Shown piece after piece: positions 9,656 through 18,619 of a stretch of 64,000 bases of DNA. Source of the DNA: Novosphingobium beihaiense. GTDB taxonomy: Bacteria > Pseudomonadota > Alphaproteobacteria > Sphingomonadales > Sphingomonadaceae. The stretch's first letter is position 1. Each line of letters begins with the position of its first letter. The stretch covers positions 124,001 to 188,000 of the forward strand of contig NZ_JALHLG010000001.1 in the NCBI RefSeq assembly GCF_022832375.1. Direction: 5' to 3'. The notes under the pieces are model-generated. The model ran no database searches. It saw only the letters and a program-made list of their open reading frames with translations, and was not told the origin of the DNA. The translations under genes were made by a program, and so were the position numbers.

Positions 9656-11065
9656 TCACGCCTGCACCTCGCCATGGGCATGGCGGCCCACGCTCGCCCA
9701 GTCGACATGGCGCGTCGCGTACATCACCCCGGCCAGCGCCACGAAGAGCAGCAGCGAACCGATCATCAGCGACCACGCCTCCAGATTGAGCAGCACGAAC
9801 AGCAGCGCATAGAGGCCGACCAGCAGCGCGCCAATGAACCGCGCCCGCTTCCAGCTTTTCAGCACGGCGGCGCTATAAGCCGTCAGCAGGCCGATCACCG
9901 CCGCACTGGCGGCCAGATAGGCGGCGGTAAAGCCGATCACTTCGGCAAAGGCCAGAAGCAGCACGAAGAACAGCACCAGCCCCGCCCCGGTCAGCAGATA
10001 CTCCACCGAAGCCACCCGCGCCCCGCCGACAATGTCGAACAGGAAGAAGGCGAGGAACGTGAAGCCGATGAACAGAAAACCGTACTTCACCGAGCGGTTG
10101 ACTTTGGAATAGAGATCCACCGTCTCGATCAGGCTGACGCTGACCGCACGGCTGGCGTTTCCGTTGAGCTCGGCACCGTCATAGCCGTAACGCCCTGAAT
10201 CGCGCGGAACGCCATAATCCTCCGTCGACACCGGGGGCTGCCCCAGTGCGAGCTTGTCGATAGTGTAGCTGGCCTTGAAGCCCTTTTCGGAAACCTGCGG
10301 CTTTTCCGGCAGAAACGAACCTTCAAAGCTGGGGCTCGGCCACGGCGAGGATACGGTCCACACGGTCGAGCCGCCGCGCGGGACCAGACTGACCGTGCGG
10401 CTGCCACGCAGCCCGAAAGCATAATCGACCGAGATCCGGCCCGTGCCGTCCCAGTTCACGAAAGCGAAAAAGCCCTGCCCGCCCGAGGCCGCGGGACCGT
10501 TACCCGGCTGGACTTCGAGCGGCTTGCCATCGACCGAAATCGTGCCGCCGGTGGTCAGCCCGCGCGCGTCGGATGCACCGATGCGCAGCTCGGCCCGGCT
10601 CCAGAGAAGTTTGTCCTGTTTGACGCCGAACCGTTCGAGATCGCCGGGCAGCGCAAAAGTCGCCTTGCCCTCCGTCTTCGCCGTGAACAGCACCGAGCGG
10701 TAGATCGACTTGCGCCGCTCTTCGGGCGCGATCCGGGTCGAGACCGTGTTCGTCACAGGCGAAATGTAGAGCGGCTTTTCCACCTCTACGGCGCGGCTCA
10801 CCTGCTTGCCGTCGACCGTTTCGGTCTGCGTCTGGGTGGTGCGGTAGGGCACGACCAGCACCGGACCGGAGAGCACTTGCGCCCCGCCCCATCCGGCATT
10901 GATGGAAGCCTGCGCGGTTTCCGACTGGTCCTGCCGGTCATAGACCAGCGCATAGACGAGCATCAGCGGCACGATCAGCACCATGCTGACCAGCGCCACG
11001 AACAGCAGCTTCATACCCGGCGACCGCTCCCGGTACGGTGCCTTAACCCTGCCTGCGTCTTCCAT
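9656..11065 (-). CDS. creD: CreD-family inner membrane protein
   Basis: 469 residues, the usual CreD length. An N-terminal helix (about residues 18-41, MKLLFVALVSMVLIVPLML) precedes a large periplasmic domain with GWGGAQVLSGPVLVVPYR, YISPVTNTVSTRIAPEERRKSIYRS and WDGTGRISVDYAFGLRGS, then about five to six C-terminal transmembrane helices starting KYGFLFIGFTFLAFFLFD. CreD is known in enterobacteria as a CreBC-regulated envelope-integrity protein linked to colicin E2 tolerance. No creB or creC is seen nearby, so its regulation here is unknown. Confidence 0.92.
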   Translation of the reverse strand: MEDAGRVKAPYRERSPGMKLLFVALVSMVLIVPLMLVYALVYDRQDQSETAQASINAGWGGAQVLSGPVLVVPYRTTQTQTETVDGKQVSRAVEVEKPLYISPVTNTVSTRIAPEERRKSIYRSVLFTAKTEGKATFALPGDLERFGVKQDKLLWSRAELRIGASDARGLTTGGTISVDGKPLEVQPGNGPAASGGQGFFAFVNWDGTGRISVDYAFGLRGSRTVSLVPRGGSTVWTVSSPWPSPSFEGSFLPEKPQVSEKGFKASYTIDKLALGQPPVSTEDYGVPRDSGRYGYDGAELNGNASRAVSVSLIETVDLYSKVNRSVKYGFLFIGFTFLAFFLFDIVGGARVASVEYLLTGAGLVLFFVLLLAFAEVIGFTAAYLAASAAVIGLLTAYSAAVLKSWKRARFIGALLVGLYALLFVLLNLEAWSLMIGSLLLFVALAGVMYATRHVDWASVGRHAHGEVQA

Positions 11066-11174
11066 GCCTGCCCCTTGTCAGTCCCAATACCGGCCAGTCT
11101 CATACCGGCGAGCACTTCGCTATGCCCGCAAGAGCGCGCATCCGCCACCCCGCCTTTCCCCTCTCTGAACAGCA

Positions 11175-13271
11175 TCAAGACGCAGGAACGGGCCTCGGCA
11201 CATCCGCCGGAAACGGCATGACTTCCAGCGGGTCGGGCGCGAACCAGGCCTCGGCGAAACTGGCGGGCGCGCCGGGTTCGCCGATGGCGCGGGCGAACTT
11301 ATGCCCTTCGTAGGGCGCCGCCGCCAGCATCCGCGCCGCCAGCGCATCGCCAATCGTGAAAAGCTGCGCCACCTTGCCTTCCAGCGCGCGGGCCAGCCCA
11401 TCCTGCGGCACGCGGCCGGTGACAAGCACCACGGCATCGGCAGGTTCGATGCGCTCCTTCCCGGTATGGACATCGTAAAGCGTGACGGTATCCGCGCCGA
11501 TCGCCCGCAGCCAGGTGGACGGCACCAGCCCCACCCCGGCCCGCTTCATCCGCGCGACGATGTAGCCCTCCTCCCAATTATCAGTGTTGCGCGCGGACAC
11601 CGGCGAATAGCCCGCCGTGACAAAGCCCACATCGGCACCGGTCCCGGCGAGGATCTCGGCGATCCCGGTGCCCGTGTGATAACCTTCGGCATCGAAGACC
11701 CACACCCGCCCGCCGGGCCGCTCGCCGCCCAGCAGCACGTCTTCGGGCCGCAGGACATGGGGCTGGTCCCAGCCGGGAATGTCGCCATCCCAGGTGATCG
11801 AGCGCCCGCCCGGGCTGTAGCTGGCGCCCGTCGCGACAATCACGGCATCGGGCGCACCGGCCAGCACCATGGCCTCGTCCGCAGCCGTGCCCAGCCGCAC
11901 ATCGATGCCCAGCCGCTTCATCTCCCGCGCCCACCAGCCGATGGCGGCGGCATAGTGCCCGCGCCCTGGCAAGTCCGCCCAGAGCGCCAAAGCCCCGCCC
12001 AGTCTGTCACGCGCTTCGAACAGGGTGACGCTGTGCCCCTTTTCCGCCGCGACGCGCGCCGCCTCCATGCCGCCCGGCCCGCCGCCGATCACGGTCACGC
12101 GCTTGCTTGCCGCAGCCGGTTCGTAACTGTGCCGCCCCCAGAGGCGGTCGCGGTAGGAGGCCGGATTGATCGCGCAGCCCTGCGCCCCTTCGCCGCCTGC
12201 TGCCGTGCACCAGTTGCAGGCGATGCAGGTGCGGCTGCGCGCCTCGCGCCCATCGCGGGCGTTCTGCACGAAATCGGGCTCTGCAATGAGCTGGCGCGCC
12301 GCACCGATCACATCGCACACGCCCGCCTGCAAGGCCGCTTCGGCATCGGCCATGCTCGTCACATTCCCGAGCACGGACAGCACCGGCACATCGCCCGCCG
12401 CCCCGCGCACGGCTTCCACCCATGGGCGGTAGTACTGCGCCTTTTCGAATCCGGTCGGCATGCCGTGGCGGAACTGCTGCGGCTCCAGCCCGACGTCGAG
12501 ATCGATATAGTCGATCAGCCCCTGCGCCGCGAGCGCGGCCACGACCTCACGCGCCGTGTCCGGCCCATAGCCGCCCGCAAGCTGCTCGTCGCAATTGAGG
12601 CGCAGGCCCACGGCGAATTGCTCACCTCCCCCCTCGCGCGCCGCGCGCAGGCTTTCGACAAGGAACCGCATGCGGTTCTCCAGCGAGCCGCCATATTCGT
12701 CATCACGCTCATTGAACCAGGGCGAGAGGAACTGCTGGATCAGCGCCGCATGGCTGACATGCAGCATGATCCCGTCAAACCCCGCTGCCGCCATGTTGGC
12801 CGCCGTCTCGCGCGTGGCCGCGATCATCCGGGCAATCTCCTCGTGCGACATGGCCCGCGTCGAATGCGCCCGCCCGCCATGGCCGAACTGGCGCACCGAT
12901 GGCGCCATGGCGGGCGCGGGCGGGCTGAAAAGCTGCCAGTATCCCGCGCCGATCCAGTGATAGAACGGCTCGCCGAAGATCTTGCCGCCAGCCTCGTGGA
13001 TGGCATCGGTCAGCACACGGAAGGCCGGTATGTTCACGGCCTCATGCGGGCTGGGCTGCCGGGTGCGGCCACGCTCGTGCATGGCCAGCGCCACGATCAC
13101 GAGACCGCAGCCCCCACCCCTCACCCGCTCGGCACTATAAGCGGCAAGGTCGTCGGCAGGCTTGGTGCCCGCCGAAAGCGCGCTGCCGTGGGGGGCAAAG
13201 AAGAAGCGGTTCGGCAGCTCGACCGGCCCAAGCCGGACAGATGAGAACACTCCGGGGTATTTATCGTGCAT
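11175..13271 (-). CDS. FMN/Fe-S old-yellow-enzyme-type NADH:flavin oxidoreductase (2,4-dienoyl-CoA reductase-like)
   Basis: 698 residues from the ATG at 13271, nine bases after GGAGG; an ATG two codons earlier is possible. Three modules are present: an N-terminal FMN TIM barrel (SSVRLGPVELPNRFFFAPHGSA, GFDGIMLHVSHAALIQQFLSP, DEYGGSLENRMRF); a 4Fe-4S cysteine cluster CIACNWC...GCAIN; and a C-terminal FAD/NAD(P) domain with VTVIGGGPGGMEAARVAA and a late VVLVTGRVP. This is the architecture of FadH, trimethylamine dehydrogenase and BaiCD/BaiH-type enoate reductases. Substrate is unknown. It lies convergently to nothing and has no obvious operon partner. Confidence 0.88.
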   Translation of the reverse strand: MHDKYPGVFSSVRLGPVELPNRFFFAPHGSALSAGTKPADDLAAYSAERVRGGGCGLVIVALAMHERGRTRQPSPHEAVNIPAFRVLTDAIHEAGGKIFGEPFYHWIGAGYWQLFSPPAPAMAPSVRQFGHGGRAHSTRAMSHEEIARMIAATRETAANMAAAGFDGIMLHVSHAALIQQFLSPWFNERDDEYGGSLENRMRFLVESLRAAREGGGEQFAVGLRLNCDEQLAGGYGPDTAREVVAALAAQGLIDYIDLDVGLEPQQFRHGMPTGFEKAQYYRPWVEAVRGAAGDVPVLSVLGNVTSMADAEAALQAGVCDVIGAARQLIAEPDFVQNARDGREARSRTCIACNWCTAAGGEGAQGCAINPASYRDRLWGRHSYEPAAASKRVTVIGGGPGGMEAARVAAEKGHSVTLFEARDRLGGALALWADLPGRGHYAAAIGWWAREMKRLGIDVRLGTAADEAMVLAGAPDAVIVATGASYSPGGRSITWDGDIPGWDQPHVLRPEDVLLGGERPGGRVWVFDAEGYHTGTGIAEILAGTGADVGFVTAGYSPVSARNTDNWEEGYIVARMKRAGVGLVPSTWLRAIGADTVTLYDVHTGKERIEPADAVVLVTGRVPQDGLARALEGKVAQLFTIGDALAARMLAAAPYEGHKFARAIGEPGAPASFAEAWFAPDPLEVMPFPADVPRPVPAS

Positions 13272-13341
13272 GACCATATCCCTCCCGTCTTTTGGAAGAG
13301 GATATGGCGGCACAAACCCCATATCAACCGCGAAAAATGAA

Positions 13342-13372
13342 AGCACCGGAGCGATGAAACGCTTCCGGTGCT
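13342..13372 (-). terminator. Rho-independent terminator of the blaI/M56 operon
   Basis: Read leftward: AGCACCGGAAGCG, a short loop, CGCTCCGGTGCT (one bulged base), then TTTCATTTTT. It lies 13 bases beyond the stop of the M56 peptidase gene. Confidence 0.8.
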
Positions 13373-13384
13373 AAATAATGAGAG

Positions 13385-15037
13385 TCAACGCCCCTGACGG
13401 GCCTCCTCAAAGGCCTCGGCAATCTCGCGATCCAGATTGGCAAGGATCTCCGTGCGCGTCTTGCTGTCGATGTGACTGTTCGAGGCGATGGTGCTGCGGG
13501 CGGACTTGAGCGCGGTGATCGTCGCCGTCACCGCCGCCTTGGGCACGCCCGTGCAGATCACCACGGAGGTCTTGTTGCCGTCACGGCTGGTCTTCGTATG
13601 GCTCCGGCCATTGTCGGCAGGGCAATCCTCGTCGAGGATCATTTCCTGTGCGAGCTCGCGCTTGCCGTCCTTGCGCACGATGCGGATGACTTTCTTGCCA
13701 CTGCGCGTCACCGCCTCCTCGACCCTCGGGGCCCGGGCGACAGCCTCTGCGGCCATCCGCTCTGCCTTGGCGGCGCGGCGTTCGGCTTGCGCTGCCTGGC
13801 GTTCGCTCTCCTGCGCTTTGGCTTCACTGATCCAGGCCTGCTTCGCGGCAAAGGACTGTTCGGGCGGGGCGGGAGGAGCCGGCGGCACAGGCGGCAGCGG
13901 AGGCTCGGCACTGACGTTCGGCGCGGCGGGCGGTTCGGGTACGGCGGGCGGCTCGGGCACATCGGCAAGTGCGAGATGCTCTGCCACCTCGTCCACGGCC
14001 GGGACCGGCGGAACGTCCGGCACATCGGGAACCTGCGCAACATCCGCGGCGCCGGTCTCTTCCATTGCGGCATAGCTGACCGTGGCCGTGGCCGGCACCG
14101 CGACGACGGCAACCGCGAACAGACTGCGGCCCAGCACCCGCCGCGCCGGACTGACATCCTTGTGCGCCAGCGCCTTGAGCCGGTGAATGATCGGCTTGGT
14201 CCCGGTCAGCGGCCCCGCCATCGGCGCGGCCAGCGCCAGCCGGGTTCCCGCAGCATAGGAAGCGATCAGGCGGCCATAACGCGCCCGCACTTCGCGATCG
14301 CGCCCGGCCATGACGCGGGCATCGCACGCCGCTTCCTGATCGCCGCGCAGCGCCCGCCACGCCGCCCAGGCCAGCGGATTGAACCAGTGAATGGCGAAAA
14401 GCGGCTGCATGAGGATGATCGCCAGCAGATCGTTACCGGCATGATGCTCCAGCTCGTGCGCGATCGCGAAGTCCGAGCTTTCCGAGTCGGTGTTCGCCAG
14501 GAACCCGGCAGGCAGGGCCACCACCTTGTCGAACACCCCGAAGGCCAGCGGCGCGGCCGCAGCGGGGCTTTCAACGATACGCACACCCTCCGCCGTCGCG
14601 ACCTGATGCGCCTGCGCCAGGAGTTCGCGGCGCATCGTGAAGTAGTTCCAGCACCGCCATGCCAGGAACGCCGCGGCCCCCGTTAGCCAGAGCGTCAGCA
14701 ACAGCCCGGTCCAAGGAACCTGCGCCAACAGGCCGGGCGCCGCTGCCTGCGCAGACACACCAAAAGCCGCGGGCATGGCCGCGCTTTCCAGGGCTCCTGC
14801 GGGCACAGCGGTTTGTACCGGCGCCGCCCCGGCCATGATCGGCTCGATCGCAACTTTGGGCAGCACGAACCCGCGCGGCAAGGCCAGTGGCGGCAGCACC
14901 AGCCGCAGCATCGGCAGCGCCCACAGCGCATAGGCCGCGTTCGGCCCGAACCAGCGGCCCACGGGCCTGCGCACCAGCAGCACCAGCGCCAGCAGCGCGC
15001 CGGTCATCACGAGCGTATCGGTCAGCCATTCGATCAT
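13385..15037 (-). CDS. BlaR1-like M56-family membrane metallopeptidase with proline-rich sensor region
   Basis: 550 residues. Transmembrane helices lie near residues 5-22, 36-54, 104-128 and 205-220. The zinc motif HELEHH (HExxH at 194-198) in DFAIAHELEHHAGNDLL is followed by DQEAACDARVMAG with the expected third-ligand glutamate. A helix near 310-325 leads to the C-terminal periplasmic part. Unlike true BlaR1/MecR1, that part lacks a penicillin-binding-like domain; it is proline/alanine/valine-rich (PDVPDVPPVPAVDEV and similar), then a charged coiled-coil with EAKAQESERQAAQAERRAAK, then a small cysteine-containing domain. It probably cleaves or inactivates the BlaI-type repressor on sensing an envelope signal. 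Its start overlaps the blaI stop by four bases. Confidence 0.88.
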   Translation of the reverse strand: MIEWLTDTLVMTGALLALVLLVRRPVGRWFGPNAAYALWALPMLRLVLPPLALPRGFVLPKVAIEPIMAGAAPVQTAVPAGALESAAMPAAFGVSAQAAAPGLLAQVPWTGLLLTLWLTGAAAFLAWRCWNYFTMRRELLAQAHQVATAEGVRIVESPAAAAPLAFGVFDKVVALPAGFLANTDSESSDFAIAHELEHHAGNDLLAIILMQPLFAIHWFNPLAWAAWRALRGDQEAACDARVMAGRDREVRARYGRLIASYAAGTRLALAAPMAGPLTGTKPIIHRLKALAHKDVSPARRVLGRSLFAVAVVAVPATATVSYAAMEETGAADVAQVPDVPDVPPVPAVDEVAEHLALADVPEPPAVPEPPAAPNVSAEPPLPPVPPAPPAPPEQSFAAKQAWISEAKAQESERQAAQAERRAAKAERMAAEAVARAPRVEEAVTRSGKKVIRIVRKDGKRELAQEMILDEDCPADNGRSHTKTSRDGNKTSVVICTGVPKAAVTATITALKSARSTIASNSHIDSKTRTEILANLDREIAEAFEEARQGR

Positions 15038-15432
15038 GACTTCAGCTCCTTCAGCAGGGCTTCGATTTCAGCGATGTCATCGGGAGTGAGCGCTTCGGCC
15101 TGGGCCAGATGCGCAAACAGCGGCGCCGCGCGCCCGCCGAACAGACGATCGACCAGACGGCGGCTTTCGGTGCCCACATATTGGGCCCGCGCGATCTTCG
15201 GGGAATAGAGGAAGCGTTTGCCATCGGGCTCGGTCGCCACCGCCTGCTTGGTAACAAGGCGTGAAAGCAGCGTCTTGACCGTATTGAGGCTCCACCCGCG
15301 CGGCCCGCAAACCTGCTCGCACACTTCCTGCGCGGTCAGCGGAGAACGCTGCCACAGCGCCTCCATAACCGCCTGTTCGGCCTCGGAAATACGTTCGGGC
15401 TGTTCGGATGCGTCAGACAAGCGCGGCTCCAT
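15034..15432 (-). CDS. blaI: BlaI/MecI/CopY-family transcriptional repressor
   Basis: 132 residues, normal for the family. The winged-helix domain is clear: ISEAEQAVMEALWQRSPLTAQEV, then GWSLNTVKTLLSRLVTKQAV and a wing FLYSPKIARAQYV. The C-terminal dimerisation part ends LTPDDIAEIEALLKEL. It is expected to repress its own operon until the M56 peptidase inactivates it. The start codon at 15432 lies directly beside the inverted repeat at 15434-15465, so there is little room for a leader. Confidence 0.92.
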   Translation of the reverse strand: MEPRLSDASEQPERISEAEQAVMEALWQRSPLTAQEVCEQVCGPRGWSLNTVKTLLSRLVTKQAVATEPDGKRFLYSPKIARAQYVGTESRRLVDRLFGGRAAPLFAHLAQAEALTPDDIAEIEALLKELKS

Positions 15433-15433
15433 C

Positions 15434-15465
15434 GTTTACATGTGTAATCGACTACGTGTGTAAAC
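15434..15465. promoter_or_regulatory. Probable BlaI operator
   Basis: The inverted repeat GTTTACA-N18-TGTAAAC begins two bases upstream of the blaI start. Inside it, TGTGTAA occurs twice as a direct repeat 16 bases apart (15441-15447 and 15457-15463). BlaI-type repressors bind A+T-rich dyads containing TACA/TGTA, so autoregulation through this site is likely. Binding itself is inferred. Confidence 0.7.
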
Positions 15466-15504
15466 ATGAATGGCAGGTGAATGCTCAAGCAATCTTGGGG
15501 GCGG

Positions 15505-15523
15505 TACCAATATCTGGTATAAA
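15505..15523 (+). promoter_or_regulatory. parDE operator and -10 region
   Basis: A perfect inverted repeat TACCA-N5-TGGTA (15505-15519) overlaps TATAAA (15518-15523), a good -10 box. Transcription would start close to the parD ATG at 15531, so the mRNA may be leaderless. Toxin-antitoxin antitoxins usually repress from such overlapping palindromes. Confidence 0.55.
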
Positions 15524-15530
15524 CCCGTTC

Positions 15531-15782
15531 ATGGCAGCCAAAAACACCTCCATTGCGCTCGGCGACCACTTCGCCGCCTACGCGCGCCGCCAGGTCGAAA
15601 CGGGCGAGTACACTTCGACCAGCGAAGTCGTGCGCGATGCGCTGCGGCTGCATGAGGAGCGCGCGGCGTTCAAATCGAAGCTGCTCGAAGCGATCGATGA
15701 AGGACTGGCCAGCCCGATCGATACTACGTTCGACATCGACACTTGGTTCAACGAGGAATTCGGCCCAGCGTGCGAAGGCTGA
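15531..15782 (+). CDS. parD: ParD-family antitoxin
   Basis: 83 residues from the ATG at 15531. The ribbon-helix-helix N-terminus NTSIALGDHFAAYARRQVETGEYTSTSEVVRDALRLHEE is a classic ParD signature (type II toxin-antitoxin, CopG/ParD fold). The C-terminal half (about residues 45-83) is the acidic, disordered toxin-binding segment ending IDTWFNEEFGPACEG. The gene overlaps the toxin start and has its own palindromic promoter. It neutralises ParE and represses the operon. Confidence 0.93.
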   Translation: MAAKNTSIALGDHFAAYARRQVETGEYTSTSEVVRDALRLHEERAAFKSKLLEAIDEGLASPIDTTFDIDTWFNEEFGPACEG

Positions 15783-16060
15783 TCTTTCGTACCGCCGCGT
15801 CGGAGGACCTGCGCCAGATTTCCAGATACACCAAGTCGGCATGGGGCACGGATCAGGCTCGAAAATACGCCGCACAATTGCGCGAGCGGATTAAAGCCCT
15901 GCGCGAATTCCCACTCCGCCATCCTCGGGTTGAGACCCGCCCCGGGCTGCACAGAATGCGCTGCGGGCAGCATACGGTGATTTATTGCGTCTCCGACGAC
16001 GCCATCGAGATCGTGCGAATTCTGCACATAGCGTCGGACTTCGATGCGTGGCTAGTGTGA
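15770..16060 (+). CDS. parE: ParE-family toxin
   Basis: 96 residues from a GTG at 15770 inside the end of parD, with GAGGAA about 12 bases upstream. The RelE/ParE fold is recognisable: RLIFRTAASEDLRQISRYTKSAWG, YAAQLRERIKALREFPLRHPRV, PGLHRMRCGQHTVIYCVSDDAIEIVRILH. ParE toxins typically poison DNA gyrase. Overlap with parD indicates translational coupling. This pair sits between the blaI operon and the sdh genes and may be a recent acquisition. Confidence 0.92.
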   Translation: MRRLIFRTAASEDLRQISRYTKSAWGTDQARKYAAQLRERIKALREFPLRHPRVETRPGLHRMRCGQHTVIYCVSDDAIEIVRILHIASDFDAWLV

Positions 16061-16077
16061 GAGGGCTGCGCGCGATC

Positions 16078-16416
16078 TTACGCGTTGTTTACAGTCGTAT
16101 AGGGTAGCGCGACTGGAACAGAAAAGCTTACGCGAGACTCACCAACTGTCTTATTTTCCGAATTTTTGGAAAGCGAAGCTTCGAGAACCTTAATGTTCAA
16201 CCCGCCCTCTTTGGCCCCGGACGTACTGCTTTCCACCGTCACAGCGACGTTGAAATCTATGCTCGTACGGTCGCGCTGCCCCTGTAGTCCCTCCATTGAC
16301 GCGGGGAGAGGGTTTATGATCCCACCTAGTTCCCCCACATCATGGGACCTTATCGCCGACGATACTCCAGACATAATCTGGAGTATCGTTTCGGCAACAA
16401 AGTCCTGCAGGTCCAT
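16078..16416 (-). CDS. Hypothetical protein translationally coupled to sdhA
   Basis: 112 residues; the ATG at 16416 overlaps the sdhA stop (TGATG), so it is probably translated by coupling. A TTG one codon earlier is possible. It has an N-terminal helix ([22 protein letters not shown]) followed by beta-rich sequence with IDFNVAVTVESSTS, GGLNIKVLEASL and a C-terminal SRVSFSVPVALPYTT. This arrangement resembles small proteins of unknown function with an 'IDFdVAVT...SRvkFsVPvaLP' pattern; I cannot name the family with confidence. Composition is more A+T-rich than the sdh genes. It occupies the place where sdhB usually follows sdhA. Confidence 0.7.
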   Translation of the reverse strand: MDLQDFVAETILQIMSGVSSAIRSHDVGELGGIINPLPASMEGLQGQRDRTSIDFNVAVTVESSTSGAKEGGLNIKVLEASLSKNSENKTVGESRVSFSVPVALPYTTVNNA

Positions 16417-18227
16417 CAATACACGCGCGCCTTCGGCTTGATGTACTCGACATCGTCGGTCAGCGTGTATTCGTGAACCGGACGGTAATCGAGGCGAACC
16501 TCGCCGCCCTTGCCGCCCCAGCCGTTGAACCAGGCGGCGGTGTGCTTCATCCAGTTCTCGTCGTCGCGGTTGGGGAAGTCCTCGTGCGCGTGGGCGCCGC
16601 GGCTTTCCTTGCGCGCGTGGGCGCCGTGCAGCGTGACGGTGGCCGCACCGATCAGGTTGTCCAGTTCCATCGTCTCGACGAGGTCGGAGTTCCAGATCAG
16701 GCCGCGGTCCGAAACCTTGATGTCCTGCATCTTCTTGTAGACTTCGGCCATCGCGGCCTTGCCTTCGGCCATGACTTCGTCGGTGCGGAACACCGCGGCG
16801 TGGCCCGACATGGTCTGCTGCATCTCGGTGCGGATCTGCGCGGTCGGCGTGCCGCCGTCGGCGTGGCGGAAGTGATCGAGGCGGGTCAGCGCCAGGTCCG
16901 CCGAGTCCGCAGGCAGTTCGGGCTGCGCGGCCCCTGCCTTGACGGTTTCCTTGAGGCGGTGGCCGGTCGCGCGGCCGAACACGACAAGGTCGGTCAGCGA
17001 GTTGGAGCCCAGGCGGTTCGCGCCGTGGACCGACACGCAGGCCGCCTCGCCCACCGCGAACAGGCCGGGGACGACCGTTTCGGGGTTGCCATCGGCACCG
17101 ATGGTCATGACTTCGCCGTGGTAGTTCGTCGGAATGCCGCCCATGTTGTAGTGGACGGTCGGAACCACCGGCAGCGGCTGACGGGTGAGGTCGACGCCGG
17201 CAAAGATCTTGCCCGATTCGGTGATGCCCGGCAGGCGCTGCGCCAGCACCTTGGGATCGATGTGATCGAGGTGCAGGTAGATGTGGTCCTTGTTCGGGCC
17301 CACGCCGCGGCCTTCGCGGATTTCGAGCGCCATCGAACGCGAGACGACGTCACGCGAGGCCAGATCCTTGGCCGAAGGGGCATAGCGTTCCATGAAACGC
17401 TCGCCTTCGGAGTTGGTGAGATAACCGCCCTCGCCGCGCGCGCCCTCGGTGATGAGCACGCCCGCGCCGTAGATGCCGGTGGGGTGGAACTGCACGAATT
17501 CCATGTCCTGCAGCGGCAGGCCCGCGCGCAGGACCATGCCCGCGCCGTCGCCGGTGCAGGTGTGGGCCGAAGTCGCGGTGAAGTAGCTGCGGCCATAGCC
17601 GCCGGTCGCCAGCACCACGGCCTGCGAGCGGAAGCGGTGGATCGAACCGTCATCGAGGCACAGCGCGATCACGCCAACGCACTTGCCGCCATCCATGATG
17701 AGATCGATGGCGAAGTATTCGATGAAGAAGTCCGCCGCGTACTTCAGCGACTGCTGGTACAGCGTATGCAGCATGGCGTGGCCGGTACGGTCGGCCGCGG
17801 CGCAAGTGCGCTGCACCGGCGGGCCGTCACCCATGTTCTGCATGTGGCCGCCGAACGGGCGCTGGTAGATCGTCCCGTCCTCGTTGCGGCTGAAGGGCAT
17901 GCCGGCATGTTCCAGCTCAAGGATCGCGTCGGGAGCCTCGCGCACCATGTATTCGATGGCGTCCTGATCGCCCAGCCAGTCCGACCCCTTGACGGTGTCG
18001 TACATGTGCCAGGTCCAGTGGTCCGGCGTGTTGTTCTTGAGCGAGGCGGCAATGCCGCCCTGCGCCGCCACGGTGTGGCTGCGGGTGGGGAACACTTTGG
18101 TGATGCACGCCGTCTTGAGGCCAGCCTCGGCCGAGCCCATGGTGGCGCGCAGGCCCGAGCCGCCCGCGCCGACAACGACAGTGTCGTAAGTGTGATCGAT
18201 AATCTTGTAAGCAGGGGCGGACATCAA
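16416..18227 (-). CDS. sdhA: Succinate dehydrogenase flavoprotein subunit
   Basis: 603 residues, normal for SdhA. FAD-binding start [23 protein letters not shown], the covalent-FAD histidine in [13 protein letters not shown], and active-site segments [21 protein letters not shown] and [13 protein letters not shown] are all present. It oxidises succinate to fumarate in complex II on the inner membrane and passes electrons to SdhB. It overlaps the upstream sdhD stop (ATGA). sdhB is not next to it and is absent from the window. Confidence 0.97.
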   Translation of the reverse strand: MMSAPAYKIIDHTYDTVVVGAGGSGLRATMGSAEAGLKTACITKVFPTRSHTVAAQGGIAASLKNNTPDHWTWHMYDTVKGSDWLGDQDAIEYMVREAPDAILELEHAGMPFSRNEDGTIYQRPFGGHMQNMGDGPPVQRTCAAADRTGHAMLHTLYQQSLKYAADFFIEYFAIDLIMDGGKCVGVIALCLDDGSIHRFRSQAVVLATGGYGRSYFTATSAHTCTGDGAGMVLRAGLPLQDMEFVQFHPTGIYGAGVLITEGARGEGGYLTNSEGERFMERYAPSAKDLASRDVVSRSMALEIREGRGVGPNKDHIYLHLDHIDPKVLAQRLPGITESGKIFAGVDLTRQPLPVVPTVHYNMGGIPTNYHGEVMTIGADGNPETVVPGLFAVGEAACVSVHGANRLGSNSLTDLVVFGRATGHRLKETVKAGAAQPELPADSADLALTRLDHFRHADGGTPTAQIRTEMQQTMSGHAAVFRTDEVMAEGKAAMAEVYKKMQDIKVSDRGLIWNSDLVETMELDNLIGAATVTLHGAHARKESRGAHAHEDFPNRDDENWMKHTAAWFNGWGGKGGEVRLDYRPVHEYTLTDDVEYIKPKARVY

Positions 18228-18607
18228 TGGGCTCCCAGCGCGAGGCGGATGACGCAGAAGGCACCGAAAGCGGCGCCACCGAATGCGGCGAAGTTGAGGG
18301 CGACAAGGCAGGCAAACTTGCTGCCATGCTCATGCACATAGTCTTCGATCATGACCTGCATGCCGAGACGGGCGTGCCAGAAGGTCGAGACGACGAGCAG
18401 GATCATGGCGACCGCCGGGATGGGGCGAGCCAGCCACTCCGCAACCGTGGCGTAGCTGAAGTCCGGCAGCAGCACGAGCGAGACGGCCAGCCACAGCACC
18501 AGCAGCAGGTTGCCGATGGCGGTAAAGCGCTGCACCAGCCAATGATGCGCGCCGGTCTTGGCCGAGCCGAGGCCGCGCACGCGGCCGATGGAGGTTCCGT
18601 TACCCAT
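18224..18607 (-). CDS. sdhD: Succinate dehydrogenase membrane anchor subunit D
   Basis: 127 residues with three transmembrane helices. The start [30 protein letters not shown] is typical of alphaproteobacterial SdhD; heme-ligand and anchor features include [22 protein letters not shown]. With SdhC it binds heme b and ubiquinone in the inner membrane. It sits 12 bases after sdhC and overlaps sdhA by four bases. Confidence 0.95.
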   Translation of the reverse strand: MGNGTSIGRVRGLGSAKTGAHHWLVQRFTAIGNLLLVLWLAVSLVLLPDFSYATVAEWLARPIPAVAMILLVVSTFWHARLGMQVMIEDYVHEHGSKFACLVALNFAAFGGAAFGAFCVIRLALGAH

Positions 18608-18619
18608 TGTTTCCGTTCC

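Noticed and set aside
11301..13244. Long open frame antisense to the FMN/Fe-S reductase
   Set aside because: Shadow frame; no recognisable domains.
16473..18341. Long open frame antisense to sdhA
   Set aside because: Shadow of a conserved gene with no motif of its own.
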